Source: Streptomyces sp. NBC_00510
GTDB lineage: Bacteria; Actinomycetota; Actinomycetes; Streptomycetales; Streptomycetaceae
DNA length: 64,000 nt
Direction of reading: 5' to 3'
NCBI GenBank assembly: GCA_036013505.1
Contig: CP107851.1
Span: 9,410,001-9,474,000 of the forward strand
The stretch's first letter is position 1. Each line of letters starts with the position of its first letter. A program made the translations under genes and the position numbers. Shown here one piece after another: positions 23,862-33,384 of the stretch. The notes beneath the pieces are model-generated. The model had not been told where the DNA came from, ran no database searches, and was given only the letters and a program-made list of their open reading frames with translations.

Positions 23862-26459
23862 ATGTCCGCACCACCCCCGTCCCAGCCGTCCCGCCGCAAC
23901 GTGCTGACTGCCGGCGTCGCCGCGGCCGCGACCCTCACGGCTGCCACGCAGGCGGTCCAGGCGACCCCGGCCGCCGCTGCGCCGAGCGCCCCCGAGCGGG
24001 CGGGCGCTCTCCGGAGCGGGCCGGTGCCCGCGGCGCGTCCGAAGCTCGACCCGCTGCCGCTGTCCGCCGTGCGCCTGCTGGACAGCCCGTTCCTCGACAA
24101 CATGCTGCGCACCTGCGCCTACCTGCGCTTCGTCGACGTCGACCGGCTCCTGCACACCTTCCGCCGCAACGTCGGACTGCCCTCGTCCGCCGAGCCCTGC
24201 GGCGGCTGGGAGGCCCCGGACGTCCAACTGCGCGGCCACACCACCGGGCACCTGCTGTCCGCGCTCGCCCAGGCCCACGCCCAGACCGACGACCAGGTCT
24301 ACGCCGACAAGGCCCGCGTCCTCGTCGCCGCGCTCGCCGAGTGCCAGGCGGCCGCGCCCGCCGCCGGGTTCCACGACGGCTACCTGTCGGCCTTCCCCGA
24401 GTCGGTCTTCGACAGCTTGGAGGCGGGCGGCAAGCCCTGGGCGCCGTACTACACCCTGCACAAGATCATGGCCGGGCTGCTCGACCAGTACACCCTCAGC
24501 GGCAACCGGCAGGCCATGACCGTGCTGCTGGGGATGGCCGCCTGGGCGGACGCGCGGACCGCGCCGCTGCCGTACGAGCGCATGCAGTCCGTGCTCAAGG
24601 TGGAGTTCGGCGGGATGAACGACGTCCTGACCCGCCTCCACCTCGTCAGCGGCGACCCCGCGCACCTGCGCACCGCCCGCCGCTTCGACCACGAGGAGCT
24701 CTACGCGCCGCTCGCCGCCGGACGCGACGAACTCGCCGGCCGCCACGCCAACACCGAGATCGCCAAGGTCGTCGGTGCGCCGTTCGGCTACGAGGCCACC
24801 GGGGAGCGCCGCTACCTCGACATCGCGCGCGCCTTCTGGCACACCGTCGTGGAGCACCACACGTACGCCATCGGCGGCAACTCCAACCTGGAGTTCTTCG
24901 GGCCCCCGGACGAGATCGTCAGCCGTCTGTCGGAGAACACCTGCGAGAACTGCAACAGCTACAACATGCTCAAGCTCGGCCGGCAGCTGTTCCTGCACGA
25001 GCCGTCCCGCACCGCCTACATGGACCACTACGAGTGGACCCTGTACAACCAGATGCTGGGCGAGCAGGACCCCGACTCCGAGCACGGCTTCGTCACGTAC
25101 TACACCGGGCTGTGGGCCGGTTCCCACCGGCAGCCCAAGGGTGGGCTCGGCGCGGCGCCCGGCAGCTACAGCGGCGACTACGACAACTTCTCCTGCGACC
25201 ACGGCACCGGTCTGGAGACCCACACCAAGTTCGCGGACAGCATCTACTTCCAGTCCCGCGACGCGCTCTACGTCAACCTCTTCATCCCCTCCGAGGCGGA
25301 CTGGCGGCCCCACGGGGCGACGGACGGGGTGACGATCCGTCAGCACGCCGTCTCCGAGGACACCGTGCGCATCACCGTCGCCGAGGGCGGCGGCCGTTTC
25401 GCGCTCAAGGTCCGGATACCGGGCTGGCTGGCGGACGGCCGGGGGCGGGCCCGGGTACGCGTGGCCGGACGCCCCTACACGGGCCGCGTCGAGCCCGGCA
25501 GCCACCTCACCCTCGACCGGCGCTGGCGGGCCGGGGACACGGTCGAACTCACCCTGCCCCGCGAACCCGTGTGGCGCCCCGCGCCCGACAACCCGCAGGT
25601 GCGCTCGGTGTCGTACGGTCCGCTCGTGCTGGCCGGCGCCTACGGCCCGACGGAACTGAACACCATCCCCGAGATCCGGCCGGAGTCCCTGCGGCCCGTG
25701 CGCGGCGGCGACGGCGCGTTCACCGCCGAGGCGGCCGGCGGCGCGGTCACCCTGAAGCCGTTCCACCAGGTCCACCATGAGAACTACACGGTCTACTGGG
25801 CGGTCGCCCCCCGCGCCGGCCGCGAGCGGGACGTCGCCCGCTACCCCCTCGACGAGGGCACCGGCACCAGCGCCGCCGACGCCACCCGGACCTTCGCCCC
25901 TGCGACGCTCACCGCGGGCGCCTCCTGGACCGCGGACGGGCCGGGCGGCCGGACCGCCGTCGCCCTCGACGGCGCCGGGGGCCACGTCGCGCTGGCCCCC
26001 GCCCTGCCCGCCGGGCTGTCCGAGCTGACCGTCAGCATGTGGGTACGGGTGGACGTCCTGGTCAACTCCGCCCGCGTCTTCGACCTGGGCTACCACAAGG
26101 ACACCTATCTGTTCCTCACCCCGCGCACCGGCGCGGGACGCGCCCGGGCCGCCCTGAAGATCGCCGGCATGGAGGCCGAGGACGTCATCGACGCCGCCGC
26201 ACCCCTGCCCACCGGCCGCTGGACCCACGTCGCGCTCACCCTCGGCGACGGCACCGGCATCCTCTACGTCGACGGCGCCGAAGCCGGCCGCAACGCGGCG
26301 ATGGCCGCGAGTCCGCTGCTGCTCGGCACGACCACGCACAACTACCTCGGCCGCTCGCAGAACCCCACGCACCCCTACCTCACCGGTGCGGTCGCCGGCT
26401 TCAGGCTGCACAACCGCGCCCTGGCGCCCGCCGACGTCGCCGCCCTCGCGGCCCCCTGA
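23862..26459 (+). CDS. Secreted GH127-family glycosidase (beta-L-arabinofuranosidase-like) with LamG domain
   Basis: 865 residues. Tat signal (SRRNVLTAGVAAAATLTA, cleavage after about 45). The GH127/DUF1680 (alpha/alpha)6 domain (about 60-600) contains WEAPDVQLRGHTTGHLLSALA, YYTLHKIMAGLLDQY and CENCNSYNMLKL (E362, C364 as zinc-site residues). The second cysteine motif reads NFSCDHGTGLETH with a single C445, where many members have a CC pair. Residues about 640-860 form a laminin-G/concanavalin-like beta-sandwich. Expected to remove L-arabinofuranose from plant pectin or hydroxyproline glycans. ATG 23862 follows GGAAGGAG. First gene of a three-glycosidase operon. Confidence 0.88.
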   Translation: MSAPPPSQPSRRNVLTAGVAAAATLTAATQAVQATPAAAAPSAPERAGALRSGPVPAARPKLDPLPLSAVRLLDSPFLDNMLRTCAYLRFVDVDRLLHTFRRNVGLPSSAEPCGGWEAPDVQLRGHTTGHLLSALAQAHAQTDDQVYADKARVLVAALAECQAAAPAAGFHDGYLSAFPESVFDSLEAGGKPWAPYYTLHKIMAGLLDQYTLSGNRQAMTVLLGMAAWADARTAPLPYERMQSVLKVEFGGMNDVLTRLHLVSGDPAHLRTARRFDHEELYAPLAAGRDELAGRHANTEIAKVVGAPFGYEATGERRYLDIARAFWHTVVEHHTYAIGGNSNLEFFGPPDEIVSRLSENTCENCNSYNMLKLGRQLFLHEPSRTAYMDHYEWTLYNQMLGEQDPDSEHGFVTYYTGLWAGSHRQPKGGLGAAPGSYSGDYDNFSCDHGTGLETHTKFADSIYFQSRDALYVNLFIPSEADWRPHGATDGVTIRQHAVSEDTVRITVAEGGGRFALKVRIPGWLADGRGRARVRVAGRPYTGRVEPGSHLTLDRRWRAGDTVELTLPREPVWRPAPDNPQVRSVSYGPLVLAGAYGPTELNTIPEIRPESLRPVRGGDGAFTAEAAGGAVTLKPFHQVHHENYTVYWAVAPRAGRERDVARYPLDEGTGTSAADATRTFAPATLTAGASWTADGPGGRTAVALDGAGGHVALAPALPAGLSELTVSMWVRVDVLVNSARVFDLGYHKDTYLFLTPRTGAGRARAALKIAGMEAEDVIDAAAPLPTGRWTHVALTLGDGTGILYVDGAEAGRNAAMAASPLLLGTTTHNYLGRSQNPTHPYLTGAVAGFRLHNRALAPADVAALAAP

Positions 26460-26527
26460 CACGGCCGGCGCGAGCGCCACGGCCCGCCCATCCGCCTGCA
26501 CCCGCCCTCACCTCACGGAGTACCGCC

Positions 26528-29500
26528 ATGCCTGAACTTCCCCTGTCCAGACGCCGTTTCGTGGTCGCCGCAGGGGTGACCGGAGCCGCGCTGGCGTCCG
26601 GCCTGCCCCTCCCGGCGTACGCCGCGCAGCAGCACCACGGCGCGACGGGGACGACCTGGTCGCCCGCCCGCTTCGCCGACCCCGCCAAGGACAGCCGCCC
26701 GACGGTCTACTGGTACTGGAACGGCCCCGTCACCCCGGAGCTCGTCGACGCCCAGATGGCGGACCTGCGGGACAAGGGGATGTACGAGGTCGTCCTCTTC
26801 CCGTTCGACAACGCGGAGATGCAACCGGTCTTCTTCACCGAGGAATGGTTCGCGATCGTCGGCCACGTCCTGCAGACCGCCGAGAAGACCGGCATGCGGG
26901 TGTGGATCTTCAACGACGACCACTTTCCCAGCGGCCGATCCGGCGAGTACATCGTCAAGGGCGGCCAGGTCGGCTCGCGCACCTACAAGCCCCGACCCGA
27001 CCTGCGGCTCAAGGCCCTGTGGCGGTCGAGCACCGTCGTCTCCGGACCTGCCACCGTCGACCTGCGCACCACCACCGGCGTCGGCGTGGACACCACCTCG
27101 CTGGTCGCCGACGCCGCGGTCCTGGGCGGCGCGGCCGTGCTGCGCGGGGGAGAGGAGTGGCGCGACTACACCGTCACCGGCAGCGGCCGGGCCGACCAGG
27201 TGTCCGCCGGAGTCGTCGTACGCGCCATCGCCGACGGCACCGCGGGCTACGCCGTCGAGTTCGACCAGACCGGCGTGGTCACCGTGTCGCTCCTCGCGAA
27301 GGACCGGGACCCCGTCGAACTCGCCCGCTCCACCCGCACCGACGGCTTCAACAAGACCAAGTTCCACACCCTCGCCGTGACCGTCAGCGGCCCCACCCTG
27401 ACCGTGACCCTCGACGGCAAGGCCAAGGGCACCGTCACCGACACCACGCACCCCGCCGGCGGTGCCGGCGTCCGTGCCACCGGGACGCAGCGCGCCCTGT
27501 GGGCGAGCCTGGTCGTGACCGCGGCCGACGGCGCCGCCCTCTACACCCGGACCGCCTTCGGCGACCCCGCCGCCGCGGGCGACTTCCCTGCCCGGATCCC
27601 GCCCGCCGGCGCCGCGACCCCCGCCGCGGCCGCCGCCCGCCCGGTCGGCGCCACCTCCAGCGACCAGGTCGTCGAACTCACCGGGGAACTCGGCGAAGGC
27701 CGCACCTGGCGCGTCCCCGAGGGCGACTGGCTGATCGACGTGTTCGGCGGCACCCCGCTGGTCGACGACTCCCAGGGCTACAGCCGCAGCTACGTCGACC
27801 TCCTCGACGACGAGCCGGTGGAGCTGTTCCTCGACATCGTGCCCGGCGAGTACCACCGCAGGTTCGCCCGCTACTTCGGCAACGTCATCCCCGGCTTCTG
27901 GGACGACGAGCCGTTCTTCGCCTCCGCCGAGGCGCACTTCAAGCGCCTCCCGTGGTCGCCCACCCTGGCCGCGGCCCTGCGGAAGACCGGAACCGAGCCC
28001 GGCACCGCCTACGCGACGGCCTTCGACGACCTCGGCCGCACCGGCCGCATCACCCGGGGCCGCTACTGGCAGGCCGTCTCGGACCGCTTCGCCGGCTACT
28101 TCCGCAAGCAGTCCCAGTGGTACGCCGAGCGCGGCGTCGCACTCATCACCAACCCGCTGTACGACGAGACCTCGCCCTCCAAGCGGATCGTCTCCACCGG
28201 CGACCTGCACAAGGTCCACCAGTGGGCGCAGGTGCCCGGCGGCGACATCATCACCGCCGAGTACGTGGCCGGACAGCCCACCATGATCCCGCGCAACCCG
28301 GTCAGCGTCGCCCACCAGATGGGCCGCGACCGGGCCCTGCTGGAATGCTTCGGCAACATGGGCTGGCAGGTCGCGCCCGACTTCGTGCGGGCGCTGGTCG
28401 GGGCGAACGCCGCCCGCGGCGTCAACCTCACCGTGCTGCACGCACTGTGGACCGACGAGCAACGTGTCTTCTTCCCGCCGCCGTTCGGGCCGCGCGCGCC
28501 CTGGTGGTGGGCGATGGAGCCGATCGCCGACTGGATCGGCCGCGTCATGGAGGTCGCCCGCGGCACCTCCGGCGCCCGCACCGCCCTGATCCAGCCGCAG
28601 CGGGCCGCCGAGCAGTGGCGCGGCACCACCCGCCAGGGCGAGGTCGACGGCGCCTTCACCGACGCGGCGTACGCACTGGAGAGCGCCCAGGTCGACTTCG
28701 ACCTCGTCCATGAGGGCGCCCTCTCCGGGGACCCGGAGCTGCTCGCCCACGCCCGCGTCCACCAGGGACGGCTCGTCGTCGGCGAGGCGGGCTACGACCT
28801 GGCCGTCCTCCCCGTCACCCCGACCCTCGACGCCGCCGCCGTCACCCGCCTCGAAGCCTTCGCCCGGCAGGGCGGCACCGTCGTCGCCGTCGGCACCCTG
28901 CCCCAGGAAGACGCCGGCGGACGCGACCGCACCCTGGAGCGCGCGCTGAACGGCCTCTTCGGCGACGCCGTCCCCGGCAGCCACCGTGTCGGCGCGGGAA
29001 CCGCCGTCCGCGTCGCGGACACCGCCGCCCTCGGGGACGCGGCGCGGGACGCGGGAGTCGCGGCGGCCGTCCTCGAACCGCGGGCGCCGGCCGTACGGGT
29101 GCTGCGCACCACCCGCGGCAAGGACGTCGCCTTCCTCCTCAACAACGAGAGCGCCGTGCAGGTCGACACCGTCGCCGTGCTCCCCGCCACCGGCGCCCCC
29201 GAACTCTGGGACCCCGTCACCGGCACCGTGCGGCCCGCGCCCGTCCACCGGGAGCAGAAGCACGGTGGCATCCGCCTGCCGCTGCGGCTCGCCCCGTACG
29301 AGACCCTCGCCGTCGTCGTGCGCGCCGGCGCGAAGGAAGGTCCGCACCTCACGGACAGCACCCTGCCCGCCGCGTCCATCACCTCCGTCAAGGCCGCGGG
29401 TCAGACCCTGCGCGTCACCGCCGTCCTCGACGCACCCGGCGACCACGTCCTCACCGGCACCGACGGCGGACGCACCTACCGGGGCACGGTAAGCGTCACC

Positions 29501-29929
29501 GACCCGCTCGCCCCGCTCCCCGTGGACGGCGACTGGACGCTCACCCTGCAGCGCGCCGGAGCCACGCCGGTCACGGGCCCGCTCGGCAGCTGGACGACCG
29601 TGGAACCGCTGTTCTCCGGCAGCGGCACCTACACCACCGAACTCGTCCTCGACGCCGGAACCCTCGACGGCCGGGGCTTCCGCCTCGACCTCGGCCAGGT
29701 CAGGGAGGTCGCCTCGGTCACCGTCAACGGGACCGAACTGCCCCCGCTGCCGTGGGCCCCGTACACCACCGACGTGACGGAGCTGCTGCGCGCGGGCCGG
29801 AACACCCTCACGGTGCGGGTGTCCAACACCCTCTCGAACGAGCGCAACAAGCCCCTGCCGTCCGGACTCCTCGGCCCGGTGACCCTGCGGCCGTACCGCG
29901 AGGTCACCACCACCCTGCGCCGGATCTGA
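26528..29929 (+). CDS. Secreted GH106-like alpha-L-rhamnosidase
   Basis: 1133 residues. Tat signal LSRRRFVVAAGVTGAALASG. The start of the catalytic part (VYWYWNGPVTPELVDAQM, about 60-78) is characteristic of the GH106-like family. An inserted jelly-roll module (about 160-335) precedes the main domain; WDDEPFF (about 458) is a conserved acidic stretch. The C-terminal 120 residues form a GH2-type sugar-binding beta-sandwich (FSGSGTYTTELVLDAG, VNGTELPPLPWAPY). Expected to cleave alpha-L-rhamnose from rhamnogalacturonan or plant glycosides. ATG 26528 has CACGGAG 7 bases upstream; 68 bases from the preceding gene. Confidence 0.85.
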   Translation: MPELPLSRRRFVVAAGVTGAALASGLPLPAYAAQQHHGATGTTWSPARFADPAKDSRPTVYWYWNGPVTPELVDAQMADLRDKGMYEVVLFPFDNAEMQPVFFTEEWFAIVGHVLQTAEKTGMRVWIFNDDHFPSGRSGEYIVKGGQVGSRTYKPRPDLRLKALWRSSTVVSGPATVDLRTTTGVGVDTTSLVADAAVLGGAAVLRGGEEWRDYTVTGSGRADQVSAGVVVRAIADGTAGYAVEFDQTGVVTVSLLAKDRDPVELARSTRTDGFNKTKFHTLAVTVSGPTLTVTLDGKAKGTVTDTTHPAGGAGVRATGTQRALWASLVVTAADGAALYTRTAFGDPAAAGDFPARIPPAGAATPAAAAARPVGATSSDQVVELTGELGEGRTWRVPEGDWLIDVFGGTPLVDDSQGYSRSYVDLLDDEPVELFLDIVPGEYHRRFARYFGNVIPGFWDDEPFFASAEAHFKRLPWSPTLAAALRKTGTEPGTAYATAFDDLGRTGRITRGRYWQAVSDRFAGYFRKQSQWYAERGVALITNPLYDETSPSKRIVSTGDLHKVHQWAQVPGGDIITAEYVAGQPTMIPRNPVSVAHQMGRDRALLECFGNMGWQVAPDFVRALVGANAARGVNLTVLHALWTDEQRVFFPPPFGPRAPWWWAMEPIADWIGRVMEVARGTSGARTALIQPQRAAEQWRGTTRQGEVDGAFTDAAYALESAQVDFDLVHEGALSGDPELLAHARVHQGRLVVGEAGYDLAVLPVTPTLDAAAVTRLEAFARQGGTVVAVGTLPQEDAGGRDRTLERALNGLFGDAVPGSHRVGAGTAVRVADTAALGDAARDAGVAAAVLEPRAPAVRVLRTTRGKDVAFLLNNESAVQVDTVAVLPATGAPELWDPVTGTVRPAPVHREQKHGGIRLPLRLAPYETLAVVVRAGAKEGPHLTDSTLPAASITSVKAAGQTLRVTAVLDAPGDHVLTGTDGGRTYRGTVSVTDPLAPLPVDGDWTLTLQRAGATPVTGPLGSWTTVEPLFSGSGTYTTELVLDAGTLDGRGFRLDLGQVREVASVTVNGTELPPLPWAPYTTDVTELLRAGRNTLTVRVSNTLSNERNKPLPSGLLGPVTLRPYREVTTTLRRI

Positions 29930-29996
29930 CGTGCCGTCCCCCGCAGCGGCGAACCCGCAGCACCCGCCCACCGCACCGCCGTCAAGGAGCACCCGC

Positions 29997-32900
29997 ATGC
30001 CCCGACCCCCGCGCGCAGGCACCCGGCGTACCCCGGCCCTCGCCGTCGCGACCGGTCTCACCGCGCTCGTCACGATCCTGCCCACCGCCGTCACCGCGGA
30101 GGCCGGCGCGCCCGCCTCGCTGACCGCGACCACCCTGCGCACCCAGAAGCTCACCCAGGCCCTCGGCATCGACGACACCACCCCCGAACTGAGCTGGGCC
30201 CTCACCGGCCGCTCACCGGGGCTCGTCCAGACCGCCTACCGGGTCCAGGCCGCCACCTCGCCCACCAGGCTCCGGCGGGGCCGCCCCGACCTGTGGGACT
30301 CCGGCAAGGTCGCCTCCGCCGTCCCGCAGACCGTCTACGCCGGCAAGCAGCTCGGCTCCCGCACCCGGGTCTACTGGCGCGTCATGCTCTGGTCCGCCGC
30401 GGGCTCCCACGGCGCGGACCACGCCGCCGACTGGAGCACGCCCGCGTCCTTCGAGACGGGCCTGACCAAGAGCAGCGACTGGCAGGCCGACTGGATCACC
30501 AACGCCGACTGGCAGCTGGGCAAGCGCGACGTCACCCCCGTGGTCGTCAAACTGCCCCGCACCACGGCCCGCTACCTCCGCCTCGACGTCACCCGCCTCG
30601 GCCTGCCCCTGCAGGAGGACTTCCCGGACCGCACTTGGCGCCTCCAGCTCGGCGAGATCGACGTCCGCGACGCCGCCGCCGGCACCGCGGGCCTCGCCAA
30701 GGGCGCCGCCGTCACCGCATCCGAGTCCAACACCCTCCGCAAGACTTGGGAACCGGCCCTCGCCGTGGACGGCCTGCCCAACAGCGCCCTCCAGACCGCC
30801 GCCGGCTACTCCAGCGCCGCGCACACCGGACCGGACGTCTCCCAGCAGCCCGTGACGCTCACCCTCGACCTGAAGTCCGTGAAGACCTTCGACGAGGTCG
30901 CCCTCTACCCCCGCGCCGACGTCCTCACCGACGACGGCCGCGTCCCCGGCTTCCCCACCGACTACACCCTCGCCACCGCCGACACCTCCACCGGGCCCTT
31001 CACCCAGGCCGCGGCCGTCACCGGCCAGCAGCCGCCGAAGCCCTGGCTGCCGTCCGGACTACCGCTGTTCACCAAGGACTTCGCCCTGCCGAAGCACGTG
31101 CGCAGCGCCCGCCTGTACGTTTCGGGCCTCGGCATCTACGACGCCACCATCAACGGCAGACAGGTCGGCGACGCCGTCCTCGAACCCGCCAACACCACCT
31201 TCACCAAGCGCGTCCAGTACGCCACCTACGACGTCACCGACCTGCTGCGCACCGGCGGCAACACCGTCGGAGTCTCCCTCGGCAACGGCATCTCCAACGT
31301 CGTCAGCACCGCGGACCGCTACCGCAAGCTCTACGGGAACATCAGCGACCCCAAGCTGATCGCCCAGCTGGAGGTCACCCTCGCCGACGGCACCGTGCGC
31401 CGCATCAGCAGCGGCGACGACTGGCGGACCACGCTCGGCCCCACCACCTCCTCCAACTGGTACGGCGGCGAGGACTACGACGCGCGCCGCGCCGTCCCGC
31501 ACTGGGACGAACCCCGCGGCAGCCGCGCCGGCTGGGACAAGGCCGTGACCGTCGCCGGTCCCGGCACCGCCGACGCGCCCGCCCGGCTCAGCGCCCGCGA
31601 GACCGAACCGATCCGGGTCGTCGAGACCCTCACCGGCACGGAGGTGCCCGGCGCCGAGGGCAGCCGGGTCTTCGACCTGGGCAGGAACATCGCCGGCTGG
31701 CCCGAGGTCACGGTGCGGGCACCCGCCGGCACCACCGTCCGCATCGTGCCCGCCGAGAGCCTTAAGGACGGTCACGCCTTCCAGTCCATCAGCAACGTCG
31801 GCGGGCCCCTGTGGGACAGCTACACCACCAGCGGCTCCGGCGCCGAGACCTGGCACCCCGAGTACGGCTACCACGGCTTCCGCTACCTGGAGCTGAAGGG
31901 CCTGCCCGCCGGGGCCACGGTGACCGTCCGCGGCAAGGTCCTGCACACCGACAACACCTCGGCCGGTGACTTCACCAGCTCCAACGACCTGGTCAACGGC
32001 ATCCACTCCATCATCCGCCGCTCCATCGAGGGCAACATGATGAGCGTCCTCACCGACTGCCCGAGCCGCGAGAAGCTCGGCTGGCTGGAGCAGGACCAGC
32101 TCGTCTTCCCCACCCTCGCCGCCAACTACGACATGGAGTCCCAGCTCCGCAAGATCGTCCGTGACATGGCCGACGGCCAGACGCCCGAGGGCCTGATCAC
32201 CTCCACCACCCCGGAGTACACGGCCCTGCCCGGCGGCTACCGCAACGACTCCAACTGGGGCGGCGCCTTCGTCCTCGTGCCGTGGCAGCTCTACACCACC
32301 TACGGCGACCAGGAGACCCTCGCCACGTACTACCCGCAGATGCGGAAGTACGTGACCTTCCTGGAGGAGAAGGTCTCCGGCGGCATCCTCGACTACGGCC
32401 TCGGCGACTGGTTCACCCCGGACACCACCTTCCCCCGCGCGGTGGCCGGCACCTACGGCTACTGGCGCGTCGTCGACGCCATGAGCCGCATCGCCGCGCT
32501 CCTCGGTGACCAGGACGCCGCGGCCGGGTACCGGGCCAAGGCCGACGCCAGCGCCAAGGCCCTCGCGGACAAGTACTACGACCCCGCGAAGGGCACCTTC
32601 GGCGGCGGCGGGCACGGCGCCGAGGCGCTCGCCCTCGACATGGGAGCCGTCCCGGCCGACCAGCGCGACCGGCTGCTCGGCCACTTCGTCGCGAGCGTCG
32701 AGGCGGCGGACTTCCACCTGAACCTGGGGGAGATCTCGCTGCCCGCCGCCTTCCGGGTGCTCTCGGAGTCCGGGCACGACGACGTCGTCGGCCGGATCGC
32801 CACCCAGACCACCAGCCCCAGCTACGGCTACCAGGTGCTGCACGGCAACACCACGCTCGGCGAGAGCTGGGACGGCGGCCCCGGCCAGTCGCAGAACCAC

Positions 32901-33269
32901 TTCATGCTGGGCGCGATCGACGCCTGGTTCACCGGCAGGCTCGCGGGCATCCAGCAGGCGCCCGGCTCCATCGGCTACCGCGAACTCCTCGTCGACCCGG
33001 CCCTCGTCGCCGGCCTCACCTCCGCCTCCGGGTCGTACCGCACCCCGTACGGCACCGTCAGCACCTCCTGGCGCCTGAACGGGGACGCGTACCGGCTGCG
33101 GCTCACCGTGCCCGCGGGCACCACGGCCGAGGTGCACGTGCCGGTGACCTCAGGTGACGTGGCCGCGCCCAAGGGCGCCCGCTTCGTCCGCTCCGCCGAC
33201 GGGGAGCGGATCTACGAAGTCGGCTCCGGCGACTGGACGTTCACCTCGACCTACCGCGAAGGCGCCTGA
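29997..33269 (+). CDS. Secreted GH78 alpha-L-rhamnosidase
   Basis: 1090 residues with a Sec-type signal (RRTPALAVATGLTALVTILPTAV, cut near 37). Order: N-terminal fibronectin-like domain (TPELSWAL...), an inserted F5/8-type carbohydrate-binding module (about 185-340), the Bac_rhamnosid_N domain (ARLYVSGLGIYDATINGRQVG), then the (alpha/alpha)6 catalytic domain with DCPSREKLGWLEQDQ and the second acid in NTTLGESWDGG, and a C-terminal beta-sandwich. The acids fit the DxxxxE and late Glu pattern of GH78. ATG 29997 has AAGGAG 7 bases upstream. Last gene of the operon; together with GH127 and GH106 it would strip Rha and Ara residues from pectic side chains. Confidence 0.93.
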   Translation: MPRPPRAGTRRTPALAVATGLTALVTILPTAVTAEAGAPASLTATTLRTQKLTQALGIDDTTPELSWALTGRSPGLVQTAYRVQAATSPTRLRRGRPDLWDSGKVASAVPQTVYAGKQLGSRTRVYWRVMLWSAAGSHGADHAADWSTPASFETGLTKSSDWQADWITNADWQLGKRDVTPVVVKLPRTTARYLRLDVTRLGLPLQEDFPDRTWRLQLGEIDVRDAAAGTAGLAKGAAVTASESNTLRKTWEPALAVDGLPNSALQTAAGYSSAAHTGPDVSQQPVTLTLDLKSVKTFDEVALYPRADVLTDDGRVPGFPTDYTLATADTSTGPFTQAAAVTGQQPPKPWLPSGLPLFTKDFALPKHVRSARLYVSGLGIYDATINGRQVGDAVLEPANTTFTKRVQYATYDVTDLLRTGGNTVGVSLGNGISNVVSTADRYRKLYGNISDPKLIAQLEVTLADGTVRRISSGDDWRTTLGPTTSSNWYGGEDYDARRAVPHWDEPRGSRAGWDKAVTVAGPGTADAPARLSARETEPIRVVETLTGTEVPGAEGSRVFDLGRNIAGWPEVTVRAPAGTTVRIVPAESLKDGHAFQSISNVGGPLWDSYTTSGSGAETWHPEYGYHGFRYLELKGLPAGATVTVRGKVLHTDNTSAGDFTSSNDLVNGIHSIIRRSIEGNMMSVLTDCPSREKLGWLEQDQLVFPTLAANYDMESQLRKIVRDMADGQTPEGLITSTTPEYTALPGGYRNDSNWGGAFVLVPWQLYTTYGDQETLATYYPQMRKYVTFLEEKVSGGILDYGLGDWFTPDTTFPRAVAGTYGYWRVVDAMSRIAALLGDQDAAAGYRAKADASAKALADKYYDPAKGTFGGGGHGAEALALDMGAVPADQRDRLLGHFVASVEAADFHLNLGEISLPAAFRVLSESGHDDVVGRIATQTTSPSYGYQVLHGNTTLGESWDGGPGQSQNHFMLGAIDAWFTGRLAGIQQAPGSIGYRELLVDPALVAGLTSASGSYRTPYGTVSTSWRLNGDAYRLRLTVPAGTTAEVHVPVTSGDVAAPKGARFVRSADGERIYEVGSGDWTFTSTYREGA

Positions 33270-33288
33270 CCCCGGCCCGTACGACGCG

Positions 33289-33328
33289 CCCCGGCCGGCC
33301 GCACCTCCCCGTGCGGCCGGCCGGGGCG
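33289..33328. terminator. Strong bidirectional terminator
   Basis: A 17-bp perfect stem (33289-33305 with 33312-33328) and 6-base loop CTCCCC. It sits between the convergent glycosidase operon and the MFS gene. Confidence 0.9.
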
Positions 33329-33384
33329 GCGGCGTTCAGCAATGGTCCTCGACGTCTCCCAGGCGGTGGGGCGGTCGGCGAGGC

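Noticed and set aside
23751-30205. Very long leftward open frames (916 and 1230 codons) opposite the glycosidase genes
   Set aside because: They mirror the GC-rich third positions of the real genes, are rich in Gly, Val, Ala and Arg without domain patterns, and lack signal peptides or motifs that the rightward genes clearly have.
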